A stretch of 64,000 nt of DNA from Carettochelys insculpta (lineage: Eukaryota > Chordata > Testudines > Carettochelyidae), in NCBI RefSeq assembly GCF_033958435.1, contig NC_134158.1, positions 5,971,837-6,035,836 of the forward strand, given 5' to 3'. The notes beneath the pieces are model-generated. The model had not been told where the DNA came from. It ran no database searches and worked only from the letters and a program-made list of their open reading frames with translations. Of this stretch, positions 32,612-44,000 are shown in pieces; positions within the stretch are counted from its first letter, which is position 1; each line of letters starts with the position of its first letter. A program made the translations under genes and the position numbers.

Positions 32612-34951
32612 TCCCCCCACCCAAACCTGTGCCCCACTCCTGTAACCCTCCTGCCCACACCCTGCACCCACACGTCCACCCCCAGCCTTCTCCCGTACCC
32701 CTCCTGCCTGCACCCACACCTCCACCCCCAGCCCTCTCCCGTACCCCTCCTGCCTGCACCCACACCTCCACCCCCAGCCCTCTCCTGTACCCCTCCCCCC
32801 CACACTCTGTACCCACACGTCCACCCCCAGCCTTCTCCCGTACCCCTCCTGCCTGCACCCACACCTCCACCCCCAGCCCTCTCCCGTACCCCTCCACCCA
32901 CACTCTGTACCCACAGCTCCACCCCCAGCCCTCTCCCGTACCCCTCCTGCCCACACCCTGCACCCACACCTCCACCCCCAGCCCTCTCCCGTACCCCTCC
33001 TGCCCACACTCTGTACCCCCACCCCCACCCCCAGCCCTCTCCCGTACCCCTCCTGCCCACACCCTGCACCCACACCTCCACCCCCAGCCTTCTCCCGTAC
33101 CCCTCCTGCCTGCACCCACACCTCCACCCCCAGCCCTCTCCCGTACCCCTCCCCCCCACACTCTGTACCCACACGTCCACCCCCAGCCTTCTCCCGTACC
33201 CCTCCTGCCTGCACCCACACCTCCACCCCCAGCCCTCTCCCGTACCCCTCCCCCCACACTCTGTACCCACAGCTCCACCCCCAGCCTTCTCCCGTACCCC
33301 TCCTGCCCACACCCTGCACCCGCACCTCCACCCCCAGCCCTCTCCCGCACCCCTCCCCCCCACACTCTGTACCCACACGTCCACCCCCAGCCTTCTCCCG
33401 TACCCCTCCTGCCTGCACCCACACCTCCACCCCCAGCCCTCTCCCGTACCCCTCCCCCCACACTCTGTACCCACAGCTCCACCCCCAGCCTTCTCCCGTA
33501 CCCCTCCTGCCCACACCCTGCACCCGCACCTCCACCCCCAGCCCTCTCCCGTACCCCTCCTGCCTGCACCCACACCTCCACCCCCAGCCCTCTCCCGTAC
33601 CCCTCCCCCCCACACTCTGTACCCACACGTCCACCCCCAGCCTTCTCCCGTACCCCTCCTGCCTGCACCCACACCTCCACCCCCAGCCCTCTCCCGTACC
33701 CCTCCACCCACACTCTGTACCCACAGCTCCACCCCCAGCCCTCTCCCGTACCCCTCCTGCCCACACCCTGCACCCACACCTCCACCCCCAGCCCTCTCCC
33801 GTACCCCTCCTGCCCACACTCTGTACCCCCACCCCCACCCCCAGCCCTCTCCCGTACCCCTCCTGCCCACACCCTGCACCCACACCTCCACCCCCAGCCT
33901 TCTCCCGTACCCCTCCTGCCTGCACCCACACCTCCACCCCCAGCCCTCTCCCATACCCCTCCCCCCCACACTCTGTACCCACACGTCCACCCCCAGCCTT
34001 CTCCTGTACCCCTCCTGCCTGCACCCACACCTCCACCCCCAGCCCTCTCCCGTACCCCTCCCCCCACACTCTGTACCCACAGCTCCACCCCCAGCCTTCT
34101 CCCGTACCCCTCCTGCCCACACCCTGCACCCGCACCTCCACCCCCAGCCCTCTCCCGCACCCCTCCCCCCCACACTCTGTACCCACACCTCCACCCCCAG
34201 CCCTCTCCCGTACCCCTCCTGCCCACACCCTGCACCCACACCTCCACCCCCAGCCCTCTCACGTACCCCTCCCGCCCACACCCTGCACCCACACCTCCAC
34301 CCCCAGCCCTCTCCCGTACCCCTCCCGCCCACACCCTGCACCCACACCTCCACCCCAGCCCTCCCCCGTACCCCTCCTGCCCACACCCTGCACCCACACG
34401 TCCACCCCCAGCCCTCTCCTGTACCCCCCCGCCCACACCCTGCACCCACACATCCACCCCCAGCCCTCTCCTGTACCCCTCCCGCCCACACCCTGCACCC
34501 ACACCTCCACCCCCAGCCCTCTCCTGTACCCCTCCCGCCCACACCCTGCACCCACACCTCCACCCCCAGCCCTCTCCCGTACCCCTCCTGCCCACACCCT
34601 GCACCCACATCTCCACCCCCAGCCTTCTCCCGTACCCCTCCCGCCCACACCCTGCACCCACACCTCCACCCCCAGGCCTCTCCCGTACCCCTCCCCCCAC
34701 ACCCTGCACCCGCACCTCCACCCCCAGCCCTCTCCCGTACCCCTCCCACCCACACCCTGCACCCACACCTCCACCCCCAGCCCTCTTCCGTACCCCTCCC
34801 ACCCACACCCTGCACCCCCACCTCCACCCCCAGCCCTCTCCTGTACCCCTCCCGCCCACACCCTGCACCCACACCTCCACTCCCAGCCCTCTCCTGTACC
34901 CCTCCCACCCACACCCTGCACCCACACCTCCACCCCAGCCCTCTCCTGTTC
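32612..34951. repeat. C-rich minisatellite, 53/46-bp unit, with 810-bp higher-order repeat
   Basis: About 48 units on the theme ACCCACACCTCCACCCCCAG...CTCTCCCGTACCCCTCC, in 53-bp and 46-bp forms. Unit variants recur exactly 810 bp apart (for example CTGTACCCCCACCCCCACC at about 33011 and 33821, and CTCTCCCGCACCCC at 33340 and 34150). Open frames of about 555-808 codons exist in several frames on both strands only because the unit lacks stop codons. Confidence 0.95.
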
Positions 34952-34954
34952 CCC

Positions 34955-35483
34955 TTCATACGGCACTGCTGAGGTCACATCTGGAGTAGTGTGTCCAATT
35001 CTGGGCCTCCCCATTGCAGAAAGGAAGTGGACACACAGGAGAGAGTCCAGTGAAGGGCAACAAAAATAACAAGCACATGATTTATGTGGAGAGGCTGAGG
35101 GATTGCGGCTTATTTAGTCTGCAGAAGAGAAGACTGAGGGGCAATTTGATAGGAGCCTTCAACTTCCTGAAGGGGGTTCCCAAGAGGAAGGAGAGAGGCT
35201 GTTCTCAGTGGTGACAGATGATAGAACAAGGAACAATGGTCTCAAGCTGCAAGTGGGGGCAGTTGTAAGCTTGATGTTAGAAAAAGCTGTTTCCCCAGGC
35301 GGGGGGTGAAGCTCTGGAATGTGCTACCTACAGCGGTGGTGGAATCTCCATCCCTGGAGGTTTTTAAGTCCCGGCTTGCCCAAGCCCTGGCTGGGATGAC
35401 GTAATTGTTGGTCCTGCCTGTAGCAGGGGGTTGGATCTGACGACCTCCCGAGGTCTCTTCTGACCCCGTGGTTCTGTGCTGCT
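34955..35483 (+). mobile_element. CR1 LINE 3' end
   Basis: + strand CR1: GAGGTCACATCTGGAGTAGT...[18 protein letters not shown] coding remnant, then the 3' untranslated region ending near GACCTCCCGAGGTCTCTTCT. It directly abuts the minisatellite. Confidence 0.92.
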
Positions 35484-35879
35484 GTGTGAATGGCGGCTCC
35501 CAAGCCAATGGGGTGGCCAGGACAGCAGCTGCAGCCTGGCACCAGGGGAGCTTCCAAAGGCGTCATAAACTGGGAGCAAGTCTCTGCATCCGTCCTTCTC
35601 GCCCGGGCTGCCCGCCTGCCTTTGCAGCCCTCTGCTGTCTGTCACGTCCTGCCTTGTACCCAGCCCCGCTCCAGCTGGGGGACCGAGGTCAGACACGGGC
35701 CTGACTTACCTCTGCATAGACTCTGTCCTGGGGCTGGAGGGGAAACGCTTTCGCTCGCTCTCCTCCGCCTGGACGGGGTCGGAGCAGCTGCTTTCAATGC
35801 CCCTCGTTTGACCCACCACTGGCTGGGAGGGACTCGGTCCCCTGCCCTTGAATCTTCTGTGCTGCCCTTTCCCAGGAAT
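35484..35879. other. Unassigned sequence upstream of second CpG island
   Basis: No gene supported. Confidence 0.35.
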
Positions 35880-36320
35880 GGTGTGAAACACACGGGCTCT
35901 TCCCTGGCCCCCACCGCGCCGTGCTGCTCCTCTGAGGCCGGGACACACGGCGGTAGCACCCCTAGTCGCGGGGAGGAGGCCGGGTTAGCCTGTGTGTCCA
36001 GAGCAGCGCTGCCGCCAGAGCCGGGGCGTGGATCTGCCCCACGACAGCTCAGCCCCGTCCAGCGTCGGGTGGGCGCGAAGGCGGCTGGTTCGGTCGGGAC
36101 CCAGACGAGCTGTCTGGCTCTGTGCAGTCAGGCGGAGGGTATTTAATGGGCCCTGGCGCGACAGCTGTGACGGCCGCCATGGCGCACGTCCTCGCCAGCT
36201 GGCCGCGGTGCCCCTCCCTGCCGGGCGCTGCACGGGCTGGGAGTGAGGCACTGGCGGTCGCTGCCTGCGGGCCCTGCAGCAGTACTGGGTCGGGGTCCCC
36301 CACCTCGGGGTGAAGCCGGT
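35880..36320 (+). promoter_or_regulatory. CpG-rich promoter-like region with TATA box and Kozak ATG
   Basis: CpG-rich segment with GGTATTTAATG at about 36138-36148 and, about 30 bp further on, GCCGCCATGG (ATG at 36179), a textbook TATA-to-start arrangement. The frame from that ATG is only 44 codons (MAHVLASWPRCPSLPG..., stop at 36311) and matches nothing I recognise. It might be a first exon or an untranslated leader, possibly of the NKR-P1-like gene 4.8 kb downstream. Confidence 0.4.
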
Positions 36321-37461
36321 GCTGTGAGTGGTTGTCCGTCCTCAGCCTCCCACCTCTGGGGCTCAGAACCAGCCTTGTCCTGTGGGACGTGTGGCTCAGC
36401 TCCTCTCTTGCCACGTGGCATTGCTGTGGCCCTGGCGTGGCCCGTACCCGCCCACAGGCATTTCTCTGGCTGGTTCAGAGCTCTGCTCCCCCGGGGCCCC
36501 AGCAGCGTCTCTCCTGAAGCATCCCGGCTGCAGAGCTCTGCCGCTGGCCTGTTCGCTCAGCTGTGCTGCAGAGTTCCCCCAGCTGCTCCGACAGGGAACA
36601 ACCTGCAAACATTCCCAGGGCTTTTCCCGCTCCCCTGGCTGCAGAGCATTGGAGTTCCAGGGGCTGGCCAGAGCGGTCCCACTGGGGCACTCTGGGCCAG
36701 CACTTGGAGGCCGGTAAAGCCAAGGGACAGGGCAGCGTGTTGCACTGCCCTTCATCCCAGGTGTGACCGTCGGTGTCGCTCCCCAGTGCAGCTGGAGAAC
36801 GGGTGGGTTTCACAGCCAGTAGCAGACACGTGTGTTACGAACTGGATCCAAGGCTGGCGCCAGCGCCCTGAGCTCCTGCTGGAACCCAGCCCTTAGTGAC
36901 ACAGCTCTGCCTGGCTGGGGACAGTGTCCTCTAGGGCTGGGCTGCCCCAGCCGCTCCCCCGCGGCTGCCCCAGGCACTGCAGGAGGCGCTGGGGCCGCCC
37001 TCGGCACTGCATGAGGACGTCTCATGTATTTTATTTATTACAGCCACAGCAGCTGCCCTGCTGCACACAGCCAGCGCCCGCGTTCCCTTCGCACTGGCAA
37101 CGCAAACACCCCAGTGGCAGAAATCCCACGTTACAGGCGCTCAGAGAAATGCACCTGGCACGGGCAGCGTAGGGGCCGTGCGCAGGCAGTGCCGGGAGCG
37201 GGTTAGCTCAGGACGCAGGTGGGGGTAAGCAGGGGACGTGTGTGGATGGAGTTCAGGGAGGGGTGGATCAGGGTACAGGGTGGGGGTGAGCAGGGGTCAT
37301 GGGGGGCGCAGTTCAGGGAGAGCTGGATCAGGGGAGGGGAGGGGTGTTTTGATGACACCAGGTGCTCTGTGCAGCCCCATGAATTTCCCACCCTGGGTTT
37401 TGGTGTGAGGTGTCAACCCCCCCCGCATCCCTTACCCGGTGCAACTGGGTGAAATGAGCAG
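36321..37461. other. Unassigned GC-rich sequence
   Basis: Overlapping open frames without domains. No exon chain found. Confidence 0.35.
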
Positions 37462-37560
37462 GATGCACAGTGCCTCAGTTTCCCCAGCTGTGAAATGGAG
37501 GGGGTGATGGGCGCTGACTGAGCACTGGGAGCTGCTTGAAGTCCCTCATGTGACACCTGT
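37462..37560 (+). mobile_element. MIR-like SINE fragment
   Basis: GTGCCTCAGTTTCCCCAGCT followed by GTGAAATGGAGGGGGTGATGG fits the MIR core. Confidence 0.5.
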
Positions 37561-38559
37561 GATAGTTAGTGGAAAAGGTCTTTTCTGATGCTGTTACTGA
37601 CGAAAGGCTCCGGTCCATTATTACAGGGCCACGTGGCCTCCCCCTCAGTGCAGGATGGTGTCTGGCAAACCCATGGCCATGCAGAGCTCCAGGCATCAGA
37701 GCGAAAGCGATTCCCCTTCCCTGCCCCAGAGCTGCTCCCCTCGGCCAGGCCCAGCACCGGGAGCCTGCGGGACAGGGCCCCTTCAACTAGTGTTGCCAAC
37801 TAGGGCTGCACTCCAGAGACGCGACTTAAGCCAGCAGGTCCTTCCACCTCTGCTACAAGCCTGAACTCCAGATCTCCGTCCCACCCCCGCCAGCCCCGAC
37901 TGCCCCCGATGAGACAGGGCAGGGTTTGAGTCAAGGACCCCTCACAGGGTCTGATCCAGCCAGGAGCTGCCCAGCTGGGCCCAGAATTTCTATGGGGAGG
38001 GGTGGGATGGTCCCACCCTGGGCTTTCCGTCAGGTGATGTAGGGACTCCTGCAGGGAGCCTGGAACATGGCGGTCGTGTCCAGAACCGGCTCACAGGCTT
38101 TCTCGCAACTCGCTTTTCTTGCAGTCTTGAAAAACTTCGGCACCAGAACTACTGTCTGTCTGTCTGTCCCCATTCAAATCTGCCCAACCACCATCCATCC
38201 ATTCGTCCCCTTACCTCTGCCGCTCTCTGTCCCCCACCTGCCCCCCCACTGCAGCTGAGTTGTGTTGGGCGCACACAGAGGAGGGATTGTGCCAGTGGCT
38301 TTAAGTCGCCTTTTTGTGCCTCTCACGCTGATGCCAGTGACCGAGACGGCGATTGCCCATGTCGCCTAGGGTGTTTGGGCACCCTGTCATTAATAATTAA
38401 TGGAATGGGGTGTCCAAATCCCCTAGGCAGCTGTGAATCCGCACCCCTAAGGCGTATGCTGAACTCCTGCTCTGAGGGACCTGTGGGGATTTGGGCTAAA
38501 ATCCCCCTGCTGCCCTTGGCTCCATCCCGTGAGCTGACGAGCTCTGTGGATGGAGTTAG
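37561..38559. other. Unassigned sequence
   Basis: No gene or repeat recognised. Confidence 0.35.
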
Positions 38560-38725
38560 GGGCACTATCAGCAGGGAGTCCTGCAGCACCTTAGGGACTA
38601 ACCAATTTAGTTGTCCACAACCTTTCCAAGGGCAAAACCTGCCACATCGAAGGTCCAAATAAATCTGTTAGTGTCTAAGGTACCACCGGACTCATCCTTG
38701 TTCTGCAGAGCAGCCTAACATGGCC
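38560..38725. mobile_element. Penelope-like tail fragments
   Basis: CAGGGAGTCCTGCAGCACCT and AATCTGTTAGTGTCTAAGGT...CCGGACTCATCCTTGTT resemble two partial tails in opposite orientation. Old and diverged. Confidence 0.4.
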
Positions 38726-39423
38726 CCCCTCTGATACCTGCCCAGGGGCACTACAGTACTCTTGGTTTCACTTCCCTGATGGCGCCTGCTCTGCACCGAG
38801 CGGCATTTCCAGAAAACAATCCCCGGAGATGCCAAAATCTCTTTAACCGCCAGCGTGGAGCCCGGTGTTCCCTCGATGGAGCTGGAATTGTTTCTCTCCT
38901 GTGCACGACTTGGTATGTTGGAAAAAATTACTTCACTCTGGCTGCGGCTCCGGCTTTGCAGAAACAGGGCCTGTTCACAGCCGCTGGGGGTCCAGTCCTA
39001 GTGCCTTGTTAGCAGTTGTTAACCACAGCCACACATCACCTTTCTCGCCCGGCCAGTTGTGGGCTCACAGTAATATTTTCCGACGTGCTCGGGCCACTCT
39101 TGCAAAATAGATCATCCAAGACTTGAGTCAACAACTGATCTGCCTAGTGAGTTCTTCCAATAGACCCTTTGCTGAGTTGTAAAGGTACAGCACAGTAAAC
39201 CTCGTAACCACAACAGCCAGGCCCAACGGTGGCACTGGGCCCATCATTGCCGGGCAGAACGAATGCCCCCGAGTGCTGGGGGAAAGGAACAGAAGATGGA
39301 TTTCTGGTAGATGCACTGCACTGAGAGCCAGGAGGTTTGTATTACAAAGTTCTGCTAGTAACTTCGAGTGCAAACATGGTAAGTCACTCAGGGCCAGACT
39401 TTCAGGGGGGTTTACAAAGGCAG

Positions 39424-39665
39424 TTGAGATCATTGTGGGGGGCAAAGCATAGACACAGCGAGAGACAGTCCCTGCCCCAACTGCGATTGGTGCCCCATTG
39501 TGTCAGGCGCTACACAGTCAGTGAGAGACAGTCCCTGCCCCAGCTGAGATCAGGGCCCCGTTGGGCCGGGCGCTGCACAGACACACAGCGAGAGACAGTC
39601 CCTGCCCCAGCTGCAACTGGGGCCCTGTTGTGCCGGCCAGGCACTCCACAGACACACAGGGCATC
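39424..39665. repeat. 67-bp minisatellite, short array
   Basis: About 3.5 units of GCGAGAGACAGTCCCTGCCC...CACAGACACACA. It is the same unit as the larger array at 50112-51067 and shows more divergence between copies. Confidence 0.85.
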
Positions 39666-39787
39666 CGTGCCACAGAGCTCATTATACAACTCGACAGGAA
39701 GCAGGAGGGAAAATGGGGGCACAGGGAACAGAAGTGACCTCTGCAATTTTTCACAGTTCAGGTCAGAAGGGAGATTCAGATCATGAA

Positions 39788-40645
39788 CTCATAGAATCCC
39801 CGGGCTGGAAGGGACCTCAGGGTGTCTTCGAGTCCAGCCCCCTGCTTCAAGCAGGATCAACCCCCACTAAGTCATCCCAGCCAGGACCTTGTCCAGCCGG
39901 GACTTAAAAACCTGTAGGGATGGAGAATCCACCACCTCTCCAGGCAACTCATTCCAGTGCTTCACCATCTGCCTGGTGAAGTAGTTTTTCCTGTTATCCA
40001 ACCTACACCTCTCCCTCTGTAACTTCAGACCATTACTCCTTGTTCTGCCATCTGACAGCACTGAGAACAGCCTCTCTCCATCCTCTTTAGATCTCCCCTT
40101 CAGGAAGTTGAAGGCTGCTGTCAAATCACCCCTCAGTCTTCTCTTCTGCAAACAAAATAAGCCCAAAATCCCTCAGCCTATCCTCATTGGTCATAGGCTC
40201 CAGCCCTTTAATCATTTGTTGCCCTCCACTGAACCTGCTCCAGCACATCCACATCCTTTCTATACTGGGGGTCCCAAAACTGGATGCAATATTCCAGATG
40301 TGGCCTCACCAGTGCTGAACAGAGGGGAACAAGTTCTCTAGATCTGCTCAAAAGGCTCCTCCTAATGCACCCTGATATGCCATTGGCCTTCTTGGCTACA
40401 AGGGCACACTGTTTACTCATCTCCAGCCTTGCATCCACCAGAACCCCTAGGTCCCTTTCCACTGTACTGCTGCTGAGCCAGTCGGTCCCCAGCCTGTAAC
40501 AATGTTTGGGATTCTTCTGCCCCAGGTGCAGGACTCTACACTTCTCCTTATTGAACCGCATCAGATTTCTTTTGGCCCAGTCCTCCAATTTATCCAGGTC
40601 CCTCTGGATTCTCTCTCTACCCTCCAACATGTCAAATGAAGCCAG
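39788..40645 (-). mobile_element. CR1 LINE, 5'-truncated
   Basis: The tail lies at about 39788 (complement of AACTCATAGAATCCCCGGGC). Minus-strand coding remnants include LEYCIQFWDPQYRKDVDVLE and LGVLVDARLEMSKQCALVAK. Confidence 0.93.
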
Positions 40646-40849
40646 CATCTTTTAACCCCATCCCAGCAGCTTAGCCCCTGTGCCGAGCCCCTAGAACAGC
40701 TCCCTCAAAACTGTGGAGCCTCTGAACGCCCTGTCCCCAGGAGGGCCCCAGTCTCAGCGTTTCAAGGCCAGCCAGTGACATGGGTTTAGGGCTGTACTAC
40801 CGAGTCTGCTCTCGCTCTGAAGGGACCCTTCAGAGTCACATGTGAGGGG

Positions 40850-40981
40850 AGTGGAATTCAGCTCTCTGAGAGGTGACACTTCCTGGCACAGTAGGATTGA
40901 AGTTAATTTCATGCACGTAGGCACTGCCGGCTGCCCTGCAGACACAGCCAGCTGGGAGTGCTCTTATCAGCTGTTCGCACC
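40850..40981 (+). promoter_or_regulatory. Proximal promoter of the NKR-P1-like gene (ETS, GATA motifs)
   Basis: ACTTCCTGG (40878-40886) is a strong ETS-family site in complement, and CTTATCAG (40963-40970) is a GATA site in complement, 12 bp before the ATG. No TATA box was seen. ETS plus GATA motifs suit a lymphoid promoter. This is motif-level evidence only. Confidence 0.35.
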
Positions 40982-41066
40982 ATGGCAGGGGAGATAGTCT
41001 ATGTGGATCTGAACCTCCCCTCTGGCTTTCCTGACTCCAGGATGCCCCGTTCAGCTCAGCCCCTTG
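40982..41066 (+). CDS. NKR-P1-like exon 1: cytoplasmic tail with ITIM
   Basis: Encodes MAGEIVYVDLNLPSGFPDSR and eight more residues plus one base, ending CCCCTTG/GTAAGT. Tyr7 lies in IVYVDL, a canonical ITIM. No CxCP Lck-binding motif is present. Confidence 0.85.
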
Positions 41067-44000
41067 GTAAGTGGCTTTGATTTCCCAGGGCGGTGGGGTT
41101 CATTATAACCCAAGGGTGGGTTTTGCTGGGCAGCCAGTTCCTTCCAATGCCTGCGCCAGAGCAGGGCTGTGCCAGGGGAGGCAGTTTGTGGCAGGGGTAC
41201 TTGTGATCAGCTCTCGGTCACAGCTCACTGGCGTGTGCAGGTCTCTTGGTGCAGAACACCGGGGTGGAAAGGGGAAGTGCAGACACCCACACGCCAGTCA
41301 GGAGGGGGCCTGAGGCGACACTTCTCCAGCGACGACCCACCGAGCTCCGGCTGGTCACAGGATGGATCCAGGCTACTGGGGAATTGGAAAGGATAAAAAC
41401 AGCTCAGACACCTGCCTGGAGGGGGATCGGCTGCGGGTGCTATATGAACCCTCAGTGCTATTGGGGCAGGAGGGGTTAGCAGCTGACTCCAGGTGGTCTA
41501 GGCCTGGCTGCACCACGGAGTAGTCGCCCTACGCCTCTGTTCACCCTCCTGCCAGCTCTTTGAGGCTGGGCCCACCTTTCACGCAGGTCTCAGGGTGCTG
41601 CTGTGACTGACACGCCTTCAGAGGGAAGCTGGTACATGCAATTGTAATGCTGCAGCCAGGGGTCTCCTGGGATGGTCCGCGTTAGAAAGCTGAGCTGGGT
41701 GGGAGGAAGGCTGGCTTCCGGCTTCAGCTGCTGCATGGGAATCTGGCCCTGGTGGGTCTTACTCAGAGGTAGAGTTTTCCAGTGCTCAGCCCTGCCACAG
41801 CTGGAGCCAGTTTTCACTGAATAACTCAGTGCCCAGGTGGCCTCGTCCCTGTGCAACCACTGGCAGCACAGAGGGGCAGGAGTTTGCTGCAAGTGGCCAG
41901 AGGGGAATTTTCCCCAGTGCAGGAGCAATGTAGGGGGGCCATGAATTACACCCCCTCCCCGCCCGGGGGGTTCCTGGGATGGCTTATGGAGCAGTGATGA
42001 GCGTTTCTGGGGCTCCAGATAATCTGAGTTATTCTGGACGGTGCATAAAGTAAAGCAGCCCCAAGGCTGCTCTAATTGACACCTGGGGCTGTTTTGAAGA
42101 AGCCCAGACTCACAAGACCCAGGTCACACATCCGGTGCTGCACAGAGTCTCTGCAGTGCACGGCACTAACAAGAAGGCTGTGGTTCAAACCTCACTCTGG
42201 GCAGTGCAGACTTCACAGGGGCTATTTTTGAGCTTGCTGCCTCTCCGCCCACTGCAAAGGACAATGCCCTCCTCAGAGCCCGAAAAGCAAGTCTTAAGTG
42301 TCAGAGAGGGAGCCGTGTTAGTGTGTATCTTCAAAACAACAGGAGTCCTGAGGCATCTTATAGACTGACAGAGATTTTCGAGTATAAGTTTTCGTGGGCA
42401 GAGACCCGCTGCATCAGATGCACGAATGGGGGCAGGGTTCAGAGGAGGATTTAAAGGTGTGGGGGTGGGTCCTCAGTAAAGGGGATGACCAGAGCTGATA
42501 AGATCTATTCAGTCAGGGTGGAAATGGCCCATTACCGGTAGTATACACCGAGAGGAGAAAACAAGTCAGTTCATCTGGGGGGATGTGGCCCATTGTCAGT
42601 TGCTAATGTGGAGGTGTGAACATCCAGAGCAGAGAAGCTGCTTTTGTAAGGGGCCAGCCACTCCCAGCCTCTGTTTAATCCTTGGCTGATGGAGTCAAGT
42701 TTGCAAATGAATTGCAGCGCAGAGATTTCTCTCTCCATTTGATTTTTGGAAAGTTTTTGTTGTAGGACGGCTACTGTTAAATCTGTTACTGAGTGTCCAG
42801 GGCGATTGACGTGTTCTCCTACAGGTTTTTGTATGTCTGATTTATGTCCATTTATTTTTTTACGTTTGGCCAGCGTGGCCAGTGTAAATTGCGGTGGGGC
42901 ATTGCTGGCACATGATGGCATATATTATATTAGTAGATGTGCAGGTAAAGGAGCCCCAGATGGTGTGGTTGATGTTAGGTCCTGTGATGACATCGTTGGT
43001 GTAGATATGTGAGCAGAGTTGGCAGCGAGGTTTGTTGCAGGGATTGGTTCCAGGTTTGGAGTTACTGTGTGTGGTCTATAGTTGCTGGTGAGAATTTGTG
43101 TAAGGTTGGCCGGCTGTCTGTAGGCGAGGACAGGCCTGCCTCCCAAGGTCTGTGAGAGTGAAGGATCGTTGTCCAGGATGAGTCACAGATCACTGATGAT
43201 GCACTGGAGTGGCTTTAGCTGGGGGCTGTATGTGATGGCCAGTGGTGTTCTCTTGTTTTCCTTGTTGGGCCTGTCTCGTAGCTGGTGGCTTCTGGGTATC
43301 TGTCCGGCTCTGTCAATCTGTTTCTTCACTTCCTTAGGTGAGTATTGTAGTTTGAGGAAAGCTTGGTAAAGACCTTGTGATGTTTGTCTCTGTCTGACGA
43401 ATCTTAAGTGGTGTCTTGCTTTTGTGTCGGTTCTTTACATGAGGTGAATTTCATCTGTCATGCTTGTAGTATGAAGTTAGACATACGATGTGTGTATCTG
43501 TTTACAATTTTAAATGTGGTAATGAGAGCCGTCACTGGTGTCCTGTCAACCTAATGGCTTGGTGATCAAACCAATGACCTGTAACTAGTCTTAGTCTTAT
43601 CTGTCCTGAAAGCCCAAACTATAGTTGGTCCTAGAAAAACATGGGGCCATAACTCCTGGGACTGGGATCCATCTTGAACCAGGTATTTTTCCATTGGGAT
43701 GGCAAATGCCTAACAAAAGGTTCCTCCCCAGGAGAAAGTCTATTTAAGCAATGGGAAGCCATCAGCCTTTGTCATCAGCTGGCCTTTGAAACTGCCTGGC
43801 CCAGCCTCAGGGGAAGCAAAGAACTTTGAAGAAGTTCGAGACCCAAGTCAGAGTAAAAGATCAACTCTGATATGAAGCTGTTACATGAGATGAGAAGAGC
43901 TGGTTAGGGTAAGGATCTGCATGTAGCAAGTTTCTTAGTGGATTAGAACTCGCTGTGCATTTTTATTCAGTGACTTACTTTGAGCTGATTGTTTCCACGA

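Noticed and set aside
32533..34989. Very long open frames (about 555-808 codons) on both strands
   Set aside because: They lie wholly inside a stop-free minisatellite, overlap in several frames and encode only the repeated unit.
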